Shown here piece by piece: positions 50,267 through 59,135 of a DNA stretch of 64,000 nucleotides. The notes under the pieces are model-generated. The model worked only from the letters and a program-made list of their open reading frames with translations, was not told where the DNA came from and did not search any database. This DNA is from a virus: the IMG/VR virus record IMGVR_UViG_3300008339_009519, positions 59,370 through 123,369 of that record, one strand, 5' to 3'. Position 1 is the first letter of the stretch. Every line of letters starts with the position of its first letter. Made by a program: the position numbers and the translations under genes.

Positions 50267-52195
50267 TTATGCCGCCAAGTCTCCTAAAGCTACCCATGTA
50301 TCAGTAGCGCGTTTGATAAGTGTAGCAGATGACCACTGCGTACGCAACTTAAGACCTGGTGTGGCGTTAACTGTAACTCCAGCTTGAGCAGCAATTGTTG
50401 TTTGACCAGATCCAGTTTGAAGAACTGTAATTGTTGTTCCGACTGGGAAAGCAACGTTTGAATTGCTCGGTACAGTAAGGTTATTCGCTGATCCTACGTT
50501 CATTTCAACCATGTCGCCTCTATCACCTAAAACTAGAGTATAGCTTGCTGTCTGGGCGTTTGTGACCGTATCACTAAATATTCTTTGATATACTGTGCCA
50601 TCGTTTGTAAACTCCCAACAATCGTCTGTTTCATTCCAGCGGAAAACAACATTTGTTGAGGTTCCACGCTCTACTTCAATTCCAGCGTTCTGGCTTGGTG
50701 TGCCAGCTTCATTGTTATTTAATATAATGATATTATCATCAATTGTAAGTGTTTCTGTATTAATACTTGTTGTAGTCCCAGAAACTGTCAAGTTACCAGA
50801 AACAGTTAAGTTTCCAGCAACTGTTGGGTTAGATGTGTTAACCCAAGCCGATCCGTTATAAAGAAGGACTTGATTTGTAACTGCTGAAGTTATTGTTACA
50901 TCAGAAAGTTCTGATACGCCAATTGTTTCAGCAAGCCCTGTGCTAACCCAAGCTGAACCATTATATTTTAAAAACTGACCATTTGTTGCGCCTGTTACTG
51001 CAACGTCGCCAATATCATCAAGATTATTGATTGTTGGAATTGAAGCCCATTCAATGCCAGTAGCAGCAGATGAATTAGCTTTTAAGTAATATCCATCTGT
51101 TCCAACAGAAAGAACTGCTGGAGTATCATTCGCTGTAGCAGTAAAAATATCACCTTTAGCATTTGCTGTTGTCTTCAAAATAGCATCATCTGATATTTGA
51201 GCAACGACGAAAGCTGTTGTTGCAATTTGCGTATTGTTTGTACCAACTGCCGCTGTTGGTGCTGTTGGTGTGCCTGTTAAAGCTGCGTTTGCTGCTGTAG
51301 CATAGCCGACAAATGAAACGTTTGCGGTTGCGGTTCCAGACACTCTGCCATATGAATCAACAGTTAATCCAGTAACAAATGTTGTTGTATTTGAACCTGT
51401 TGTATTACTCTGCGCTACCTCTGCAAGATCGATGTTATCAGCATTGATAACTATTCTTGAAGAGCTTGCTGTAACAACATCAAGGCTGTTGCCAGTTTTT
51501 GTTAAACCATTGCCAGCTGACAATGTGGCAGTGCCTGTAAACTGAGTATATGTTAAATCATCAGTCCCAAGCACAAATGCGCCAGACCCACCAGAGCCAG
51601 TTGATGTAAGTATGAAACCTTGTCCAGAATTTGCTGAACCAGAAAGAACTAGAAGTGCGTCACCGGTCTTTAATTGACCAGCAGTGCTATTGTCTGCATC
51701 TGTTCTACGTGTAAGAATAAATGCGGTTGTTGATGTAGCTCCCTGCTCAGTTACAGTATAAATACCGTTATGCGCTGCATTGGATTGGTTTTTTACTAAA
51801 ACTGATTGACCAGTTGTGACCTGAGATCCATCGACAGTTAATCTACCATTACTATCACCAGTAAGTGTTGCTCCTGCGCCACTTGAACCATTCGCGTAAG
51901 TGCATGTTGGAAGAGCTGCAGCTGTTGCATAATTAGCAACTTCATGCCAGTTGATTCCAGCTGTTAGTGAATCTACGTATCCCCTTGTTGCAAGAGCAGT
52001 TGATCCTGTTCCTGCATTTGATGCAACAACAGAAGTAACGTTCATTACTCCGTTTGCTGCTATATTAGCAACGACTGAACCACTAGAGTTTTTAAACTCT
52101 ACGAGAGGGGCTGTTGCGCCTGATGCTGCCTTGAATACTGCTGATTCATCATACACCGTAATTTCAGGTGCGGTTTCTGTTCTTAAACGTGCCAT
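50267..52195 (-). CDS. Tail fibre protein
   Basis: A 642-residue beta-rich fibre. It carries the modules shared by the other fibres here: GQFLKYNGSAWVSTG, then LTVSGNLTVSGTTTSINTETLTIDD, NAGIEVERGTSTNVVFRWNET, and a C-terminal 'LRTQWSSATLIKRA' to GDLAA end. Repeated short strands suggest a trimeric beta-helix or beta-sandwich shaft; receptor contact is likely at one end. ATG 52195 is preceded by AGGAG and a candidate promoter element lies 36 bases upstream. The Pro-repeat gene starts one base after its stop. Confidence 0.8.
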   Translation of the reverse strand: MARLRTETAPEITVYDESAVFKAASGATAPLVEFKNSSGSVVANIAANGVMNVTSVVASNAGTGSTALATRGYVDSLTAGINWHEVANYATAAALPTCTYANGSSGAGATLTGDSNGRLTVDGSQVTTGQSVLVKNQSNAAHNGIYTVTEQGATSTTAFILTRRTDADNSTAGQLKTGDALLVLSGSANSGQGFILTSTGSGGSGAFVLGTDDLTYTQFTGTATLSAGNGLTKTGNSLDVVTASSSRIVINADNIDLAEVAQSNTTGSNTTTFVTGLTVDSYGRVSGTATANVSFVGYATAANAALTGTPTAPTAAVGTNNTQIATTAFVVAQISDDAILKTTANAKGDIFTATANDTPAVLSVGTDGYYLKANSSAATGIEWASIPTINNLDDIGDVAVTGATNGQFLKYNGSAWVSTGLAETIGVSELSDVTITSAVTNQVLLYNGSAWVNTSNPTVAGNLTVSGNLTVSGTTTSINTETLTIDDNIIILNNNEAGTPSQNAGIEVERGTSTNVVFRWNETDDCWEFTNDGTVYQRIFSDTVTNAQTASYTLVLGDRGDMVEMNVGSANNLTVPSNSNVAFPVGTTITVLQTGSGQTTIAAQAGVTVNATPGLKLRTQWSSATLIKRATDTWVALGDLAA

Positions 52196-52230
52196 ATCGC
52201 TCCTAGCTTAGGATTATAAAAAGCTATTGA

Positions 52231-52239
52231 TATAGTAAT
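52231..52239 (-). promoter_or_regulatory. Candidate promoter element ATTACTATA (52195 start)
   Basis: Minus-strand ATTACTATA 36 bases before the fibre start at 52195, in the 59-base gap after the glycosyltransferase gene. Confidence 0.35.
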
Positions 52240-52254
52240 AGAAATATTCTAAAA

Positions 52255-53061
52255 TTATTGTGTTATTCTCTTTAAAAATTCTAACATTTTTCCGACATAT
52301 TTTATGCGGCCAAAGTGAGTTAAATTAATGGTTGGATCAACCCAAACTTTGCCACCCATTTTTTGCCAATATCTACAAAAGCCATAATCTTCTGACAAGA
52401 ATCTACCAGTTTCATCAACATAAGAATTAAATAAGGCATACGCATTTTCTGCCTCGTTGCCCGACAGAGCTCCAGTATCATCTTTATATTTTAATTTCTT
52501 ATACTTTTTAAACATTTTTTCAAAAACTTCACGCTTAATTACCATAAAGCCAGTTCCTGCTTCAAAGCATTCAATTGCACCGTTGTCTACATTAAGCTTG
52601 TTATTCCCTGGTTCAGTTAAGTGAACAACATATCTTGAAGCGTATTCCATAAGATCTTTTGATTCAAGCCCATTATTAACACCCTCTTTTACTCTATCCC
52701 AATTAATTTCTTTAATTGGATAAGAAGCGGTCATGACATCTTTATCATGCCAAAGGAGTTTTAAAATTGCCTCTTTGTCAAACTGAAGATCAACATCAAT
52801 AAAAACCATATGGGTAAAGACTTCTGCGCCCATAAACTTGGCAACAAGATTGTTTCTTGCGCGATTAATTAACGAATCTGATATCGTGCAAACAGAATAT
52901 TTTAAGCCAATTTCTTTATAATATAAAAGAGCTTGTAAAAAGCTCATCATAAAAGGCTCTGTTACATGAGAATCATAACATGGGAGTGCAAAGAAAACAT
53001 TCCATTCTTGAATTTTTTCTTTAGGAATTGTGATATTTATTTGTTGTTCTTCTATGGACAT
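52255..53061 (-). CDS. Glycosyltransferase, GT-A-like
   Basis: A 268-residue transferase. It begins with VFFALPCYDSHVT, a common opening of GT-A enzymes, and has SLINRARNNLVAKFM and the metal-binding DVD in MVFIDVDLQF (about 90-95). ECFEAGTGFMVIKREVF and LSEDYGFCRYW are usual acceptor-side motifs. The gene lies among fibre genes, so it probably glycosylates virion or host surface molecules. The ATG at 53061 is 21 bases after the previous stop. Confidence 0.8.
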   Translation of the reverse strand: MSIEEQQINITIPKEKIQEWNVFFALPCYDSHVTEPFMMSFLQALLYYKEIGLKYSVCTISDSLINRARNNLVAKFMGAEVFTHMVFIDVDLQFDKEAILKLLWHDKDVMTASYPIKEINWDRVKEGVNNGLESKDLMEYASRYVVHLTEPGNNKLNVDNGAIECFEAGTGFMVIKREVFEKMFKKYKKLKYKDDTGALSGNEAENAYALFNSYVDETGRFLSEDYGFCRYWQKMGGKVWVDPTINLTHFGRIKYVGKMLEFLKRITQ

Positions 53062-53082
53062 AAATAAATTATATCACAAAAA

Positions 53083-54075
53083 CTACCAAGTGCTCAAACC
53101 AGCTCTTTTCCAAGTATTTGTAGAAACGCAAATATAAATATAATTTTCGTCATAAGCTATATCACCAGTATTGCCGGAAGCTGATGAGCTTGAAGGAATC
53201 TGTGCAGCAATTTCACTTAGTGCAGGAACATATCTACTGCCACCAACACTAGTGAATACTGTTATTTTTCTTGAATTGCTTGACGGAGGTTCTTCAAAGT
53301 ATACAGTAGCAGTATTGGCTGTGGTAGCTTCCCATCTAGTTATAATTAAATCAAATTGACCAGTCAATGATCTAGTAATCAAACCAACGTCTCTAGTATT
53401 TAAATTATGTGTTATTGTAAAACTTGTTGAAGAACCATCCCCAACAATAGCCGAATATGATGCACTTGTTGCAGGCAAGTATACGGAAGCAACTAGTGAA
53501 TTAGAGCTTGGAGGAGCAGAAAAATCTAAAGTAACTCTTTGTGCTGTAGGCGAATATGCTAATGCTTGGACAACTTCATATGGAGAATCAGCTGATCTTA
53601 CAACAACAGAAACATCTCTGGAACCAAGATTATGATCTAGGTTTATACTAGAATCTGATCCATTGCCAATGGTTGCAACATAATAATCAAGTGTGCCAGC
53701 AGAAGTTATAAATACCCTTCTTGAAGAAGAAGAAACGACTGCAGAAAAATCTAAAACTACTGCATTTTCAGTAGTTGCTTCCCATCTAACATTTACAAAA
53801 TCATATGGACTATTCGCATCTCTTACGGTAACTACAATGTCTTTAGTATTTAAATTATGAGTAACAGTATAAGTTGAATTAGTCCCATCACCTATAGTTT
53901 CAGTATATGATGCTGTCTCAACAGCACCTTCATCGGATGCTGGAGCAAACTTAGTCCCATCAAACTTTAATATTTGGCCTGATACAGCACCGGAGGGGTC
54001 AATCTGTACGCCATTGATCGTTGCAGTGTCGCCAACAACTAAGCCATTTTTAACTACAAAATCTTTGTCTGCCAC
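53083..54075 (-). CDS. Fibre-associated protein with three beta repeats
   Basis: A 330-residue protein. After a short N-terminal module (GQILKFDGTKFAP) that also begins two other fibres, it has three copies of a beta domain of about 70-80 residues, each starting IGDG....T.THNLNTKDIVVTVRDANSPY or close variants and ending SSSRRVFITS-type. Similar single units occur in the fibres at 54136 and 59643. It ends with a short IAYDENYIYICV strand. The start is GTG at 54075. It is likely a distal fibre or adhesin protein. Confidence 0.75.
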   Translation of the reverse strand: MADKDFVVKNGLVVGDTATINGVQIDPSGAVSGQILKFDGTKFAPASDEGAVETASYTETIGDGTNSTYTVTHNLNTKDIVVTVRDANSPYDFVNVRWEATTENAVVLDFSAVVSSSSRRVFITSAGTLDYYVATIGNGSDSSINLDHNLGSRDVSVVVRSADSPYEVVQALAYSPTAQRVTLDFSAPPSSNSLVASVYLPATSASYSAIVGDGSSTSFTITHNLNTRDVGLITRSLTGQFDLIITRWEATTANTATVYFEEPPSSNSRKITVFTSVGGSRYVPALSEIAAQIPSSSSASGNTGDIAYDENYIYICVSTNTWKRAGLSTW

Positions 54076-54135
54076 TAAAGTTCACTGTCCCTCTAGTTTT
54101 AAACTTATTATTAAGTTTTAAACTTACTAAATATA

Positions 54136-57100
54136 TTACACTGCTATCAATGTTCTTGCAACTTTTACAGTGGCATTTGTTGAAGCTGCGTCTGTAATTG
54201 TCACTCTTAACAAAACGTTTCCAGCTGATATTGATGTTGAAACTGCCAACGGTATTCTGGAAGCACCAAGTTCAATTACAGCATATTCTGACATGTAGGA
54301 GTCTGTTCCATCGTGCGCAAGGAGGACCTCTGAGCTTGTATACTTAGAGCCTTGAGTAACCTGAATCAAGTACTTGGCTGTTCTGTAAGCTGTTTTACTA
54401 AAGCTATCAACTGTTGTTATTGTATTAACAGTCACTGCCTGAGTTGATGTATTAAGTTCTCCAGTTGAATCAATAGTGAACGCACCAGCAGCTACTGTAC
54501 TGAATTCTACTGCTGCATTTGTAGCTACGCTCTGACCAATTGAGAAGGTTGGATTTGAACCCTCACCACCGGCATTAGCAATTGTTACGCCAGTTCCAGC
54601 TGTAACATTAGCCAAATAATCTCCAACAGTGTCTGTTCCAAGATTAATTGCATCATTAACCCAGGCTGATCCATTATACTTAAGGAAATCACCAGAAGCT
54701 GCAGATGCTATTGTTACATCGCCAATATCATCAATTGCATTGATTGTTGGGATTGAAGCCCACTCAACTCCGTAAGTTGCTGAAGAATTAGCCTTCAAGA
54801 ATGAACCATTTGTTCCAACTGAAAGTATCGCTGGCGTATTGTCAGAACTTCCTACGATTAAATCACCCTTAGCATTTATCTCGGACTTAAGTATTGCTGT
54901 TGTAGTATCACCAAGTTCTGTGTAGTTAGTTCCATCATTGGTGAATTCCCATTTATCTGAAGTTTCGTTCCAACGAATTTCAACATTTGTTGAAGTACCG
55001 CGTTCAACTTGAATACCAGCATTAGTGCTGGGTGATGCGGTCACGCCAGAATTAAGGACTATAATATTATCCTCAACAGTTAAAGTCTCAGTGTTCAGGG
55101 TTGTTGTATTGCCTTGAACAGTAAGGTTGCCAGTAACAGTAAGGTCCTGCCCAATTGTTACATTTGAAGGAAGGCCAATCGTAATTGAACCAGCAGAAGC
55201 TGAAACTTCAACTTCGTTTGCTGTGCCAGCCAACGATGTTACAGCATTGGAAGAAAGATCACTAATCTGCGAAGCATTAATTGAGATAGTTGTATTTGAT
55301 GCTGCAGTTAGCCTACCTTGAGCGTCAACTGTGAATGATGCAATTGAGTTTGCTGAACCATAGTTTCCAGCAGTTACTGCGGTGTTAGCCAAATCTATTG
55401 TAACTGCACCAGATGAACCGCCACCACTAAGGCCAGTTCCAGCTGTTACAGACTCAATGTCTCCAGCGTCATTTGTAAAGCTTATAACACCAGTGCTCGA
55501 GTTGTACGCAAGATCTCCTGATACACTGATAGCAGCTCTTGCATTTGATGTGAAGTCAGAAACTTGACTTGCAAGAATGTTAACGGCATTAGAACTGGCT
55601 GCTGTTAATCTACCTTGTGCGTCAACTGTGAAACTTGGTATTGTATTTGCATTGCCATATGAAGCAGCAGTCACAGTTGTGTTATCAAGATTAATGGTTA
55701 TTGTATCTGTATTACTTGCAACTGAACTCAATCCAGTGCCACCAGCAATTGTTAATACATCTAAGCCTGAGGTAATTGACTGGATATTTCCACTATCACC
55801 ACCAACACCAAATGATGTTGAAATATTTGCAATTGTGTTGTTTACATTTGAAATTGCATTATCTGTGTATGTTGTAGCATTTGAATAGGAGTTGCTAACA
55901 TCTGTATTGCTAGCAATATTTACATAGGTAGTTCCATCATTACTGAATTGCCATTTATCTGAAGTTTCATTCCAACGAATTTCAACATTATTAGAGGTTC
56001 CTCTTTCAACTTCAATTCCGGCGTCTGCAGATGGTGATGCGGTAACGCTAGAGTTGAGAAGAATCTTATTATCCTCAACTGCTAAAGTTTCGGTGTTAAG
56101 AGTTGTAGTATTGCCTTGAACAGTAAGGTTTCCAGTCACAGTAAGGTCTTGACCAATTGTTACATTTGAAGGCAGCCCAACTGTAACTGATCCATTAGAT
56201 GCAGATACTTCAACCTCATTAGCTGTACCAGTAAGCGAAGTTACTCCAGAACTAACAAAACTTATAACACCAGTTGAAGAGTTATACGCAAGTTCTGAAC
56301 CAGAAACACTAATTGTTGCTCTTGCATTTGCAGTAAAGTCGGAAACCTGGTTTGCAGTAATTCCTATGGTATTGCTTGTAGCTTGTGTCAATCTACCCTG
56401 TGCATCTACCGTAAAAGTTGCAACAGAGCTCATTGAGCCGTAAGACCCTGCGGATACAGATGTATTATCAAGATTGATTGTTACCGTATCTGTGTTTGAG
56501 GTTACTGATGAAAGACCAGTTCCACCCAAGATACTAAGTGTATCTGAACCAGAAGTAATTGTCTTGCTAGTTCCACTATCTCCCGCCACTTCAAATGATG
56601 TAGCAACATTAGCAACCAAGTTGGCAGCATAATTTTGTGCTGCTGTTTGAGCACTTGATGCTGCACCATATGCATCATAGGTATTTGCTGTTACAGCAAT
56701 TGTTGGAGTAGATCCTTCACCACCAGCATTGGTGATTGTAATGCCAGTGCCTGCTGAAAGATTTGATACATAGTCGCCAACTGTATCTGTTGAAAGGTTT
56801 ACTGGATCATTAATCCAAGCAGAACCGTTATAACGAAGGAAATCGCCATTTGCAGCGTTAGAAATAGTCACATCGCCAAGATCATCAATTGATCCTATTG
56901 TAATCGTTGATCCAGCTACTGCTGCATACACACCGACTCTAACTGAATTAGATGATGGAGCAGAAGAAAAATCTAATTTTACTGTTCCAGTTGTTGTTGC
57001 TTCCCAACGGACATCAATAACTTCATATGGGCTAGCAGCATTGCGCGCAACAACTACAACATCCCTAGTTCCAAGAGAGTGTGTAATTGTATAATTTGTT

Positions 57101-57538
57101 GCAGAGCCATCACCAATTGTTGTTGTATATACAGTTCCAGCTAAGCCTGCGGTATCAGCTGCTGGAACAAATTTTGTTCCATCAAATTTGAGCACTTGAT
57201 CCGATGTTGCTCCAGCTGGATCTATTGCGACACCATTAACGGTCAGGGTATTGGCATTTAAATTACCTGTGTTTACAGTAGCTGGCAAAGCCAGTGTATA
57301 AACACCCGATGTTGCGTTAGCAGTTACGCTAATTTGATTAGCGGTGCCGACAACATTTGAAATTAAATTAATTCCGGATTACTGCATTTGCAGTGCTGTT
57401 TTTATAAAAAAGTTTTCCATCAGCTACGTTTATAGCAAGTTCACCTAATTGCAGAGAGCTTGGGGCGTTGTTTGCTTCATCTGATCTCTTGAGGAGAAGT
57501 GTATTATTGACCGCAAAAATTGAACCGCTAAAAGACAT
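54136..57538 (-). CDS. Large tail fibre protein (1,133 residues), rebuilt through CGGA
   Basis: ATG 57538, with AAGGAG upstream, begins 55 codons that end in CGG at 57374-57376; the +1 frame continues 1,078 codons. The N-terminal piece (NNAPSSLQLGELAINVADGKLF) is a well-known type of phage fibre N-terminus, which the downstream frame alone lacks. Downstream are repeated units: LTVTGNLTVQGNTTTLNTET, AGIEVERGTS, VEIRWNETSDKW and FTVDAQGRLT, each occurring several times, suggesting a long shaft grown by duplication. The C-terminus ends in a compact beta domain. Without the shift the product would stop at residue 56. Confidence 0.85.
57373..57376 (-). other. CGGA +1 shift site 8
   Basis: The zero frame reads GTA ATC CGG AAT TAA; the shifted frame is closed by TAA immediately before TCC GGA. 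The shift therefore has to happen in about ten nucleotides that contain CGGA. This is the tightest of the ten sites. Confidence 0.88.
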
Positions 57539-57579
57539 TGTAGCTCCTTATTTAAGAATTAAGCTGTTATAATCATTTT

Positions 57580-57588
57580 TATAGTAAT
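57580..57588 (-). promoter_or_regulatory. Candidate promoter element ATTACTATA (57538 start)
   Basis: Minus-strand ATTACTATA followed by AAAATG, 42 bases before ATG 57538, in a 99-base AT-rich gap that holds nothing else I can recognise. Confidence 0.4.
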
Positions 57589-57637
57589 ATAAAAATTGAT
57601 TTTTGTAATCACATTCTGCTTTTTAATTTTTAATTGA

Positions 57638-58639
57638 CTATAAACCCAATTGTATCTTAAAACCGCTTATTTTTTCAAATTCTAATGAACATATTTCAAG
57701 ATAATCAGTTAAGGTCATGCTATTGAAGAGGATATTGCGGGATTGAGATAAGCCCAAAAGCTCATTTGCTACTTCATCCCAGTCAAAGGCATTTACGTCT
57801 AGTTCTGCAAAATCTATGCGAGAAATTCTTCTTGGGTGTTCTAAAATCATTGTTTCATATTCTTTACTTTTTAAAGAATTTTTACCGTCTTCTGATTCAA
57901 TGTATGGGTGTGGAAGCAAGTGTTTTGCGGTCTCTGTTAATTGTGTGACTACATTAAAACCACTTGAGATCAATCTCATGGACATCAAAGCTTCTTCTCC
58001 TGCACTTAGGTTTGGCATTTCCTTATATAGCTTGTACATATCTCCAGTTGAGAAAATAAAATGTCCAGATACACAGTTGTGCGGATTGTCTGTTAAATTA
58101 TTAAAATTACATTTATTTTTTTTTATTTTAAATATAAAACCTATTTTATTTCCAATTGAATTAATTTCATTTAAATTTGGTTTAGTATAACTTTCTATTA
58201 ATTGATTTTTCCAGCTATATTCTTTTTTTGGATCATTAGAATATCCATGACAATAAGAACTTATTGCAAGTTTAGATTTATATAGAGAAGTTAAATGATT
58301 ATAATCATCTATTAAAATAGAATCCCAATTTTTTCTAAATAACATATGGGAGTCTGTTTGAAAATAAAAATCTTCACCATCATAAAAAGAATTGGCCAAA
58401 TAACGGGCTTTTTGCATTCCTAGGTTGATGGGAGCTTTGCTAACTAAACTTTTTACCTGTCCGTTTTTATGTTTATTCTGCAGGGTTTTTTCTATTTGAT
58501 ATGGTAAATTTTCATAATAATTAAAATGTATACCTACATTTAGTATATTATTACCTGAACAATTGGAAAAAACACTATTAAGTGTTCTTTCTAATTCAAG
58601 ATCATGATATGCGGGAATTTGTACAAAAATGGAAGCCAC
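57638..58639 (-). CDS. GT60-like (GlcNAc family) glycosyltransferase
   Basis: A 333-residue protein. SIFVQIPAYHDLELERTLNSVF, then LGMQKARYLANSFYDGEDFYFQTDSHMLFRKNWD (given here in pieces: GMQKARYLA, GEDFYFQTDSH and FRKNWD) match the layout of the GT60/GlcNAc family that includes the Skp1 hydroxyproline GlcNAc-transferase. DSH takes the place of the metal-binding motif. HNCVSGHFIFSTG and NLSAGEEALMSMRL follow as expected. The N-terminal GTG at 58639 lies close to the preceding small gene. The family match is by recalled pattern. Confidence 0.75.
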   Translation of the reverse strand: MASIFVQIPAYHDLELERTLNSVFSNCSGNNILNVGIHFNYYENLPYQIEKTLQNKHKNGQVKSLVSKAPINLGMQKARYLANSFYDGEDFYFQTDSHMLFRKNWDSILIDDYNHLTSLYKSKLAISSYCHGYSNDPKKEYSWKNQLIESYTKPNLNEINSIGNKIGFIFKIKKNKCNFNNLTDNPHNCVSGHFIFSTGDMYKLYKEMPNLSAGEEALMSMRLISSGFNVVTQLTETAKHLLPHPYIESEDGKNSLKSKEYETMILEHPRRISRIDFAELDVNAFDWDEVANELLGLSQSRNILFNSMTLTDYLEICSLEFEKISGFKIQLGL

Positions 58640-58645
58640 AAAATA

Positions 58646-58876
58646 TTACCACTTTTTAAGTGGACACTCTGCGTTTTTTAATTTAACCTTTAGTGGCATT
58701 ACGCATCCACACTCTTTGCACTGTTTGGTAACAGGAATTAGTCTTGGGCATTCAAGGCAAACTGCATATCTTTTTGATGCGTCTTCTTCTGTTGTAGTTT
58801 CTGCAGAAGGATTGAAAACATCCCACGGGCGTGTAGATCCTAATTTTTTCTTATATTCTTGCCAAGCGTTTGTCAT
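58646..58876 (-). CDS. Small Cys-rich zinc-ribbon-like protein
   Basis: A 76-residue protein with four Cys pairs or single Cys: CLEC, then CKECGC and a final CPLKKW. The layout (CxxC..CxxCGCxM..K..CP..KW) is a frequent small zinc-ribbon type in phages. I chose ATG 58876, four bases after the previous stop; a longer start at 58909 would overlap the upstream gene and include an in-frame CGG at 58898-58900. Confidence 0.65.
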   Translation of the reverse strand: MTNAWQEYKKKLGSTRPWDVFNPSAETTTEEDASKRYAVCLECPRLIPVTKQCKECGCVMPLKVKLKNAECPLKKW

Positions 58877-58880
58877 AAAA

Positions 58881-59114
58881 CTATGGTTGGATAAATTCCG
58901 CTCCGTCATATGTCCAACCCTCTCTTACTAAGAGTTTATCATTTGTAGATAGCTTTACTACTTTAGGATCTGATGATAGTGCAGCTATCATTTGCTCAAC
59001 CTGACTATGAACTGGTATCTTTAATGCCACCTCTCCATCAACAACAAAAACAAAAAATTCATACTCATCTGGTGATTCAAATGGATTTGGTGGTGGTGCT
59101 GGTGTGTTGCTCAT
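58881..59114 (-). CDS. Small protein of cyanophage-like hypothetical type
   Basis: A 77-residue protein with a Pro-rich start and the pattern FVFVVDGEVALKIPVHSQVEQMIAALSSDPKVVKLS, then WTYDGAEFIQP. Similar small hypothetical proteins are common in aquatic myoviruses; the function is unknown. GGAG precedes ATG 59114. CGGA occurs here in another phase (GAC GGA GCG GAA) and is read without a shift. Confidence 0.6.
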   Translation of the reverse strand: MSNTPAPPPNPFESPDEYEFFVFVVDGEVALKIPVHSQVEQMIAALSSDPKVVKLSTNDKLLVREGWTYDGAEFIQP

Positions 59115-59135
59115 AATACTCCTATTATAATTAAA

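Noticed and set aside
54095-54126. 13-base direct repeat AGTTTTAAACTTA near the gap between fibre genes
   Set aside because: The two copies can form only a weak AT hairpin without a T run; no clear role.
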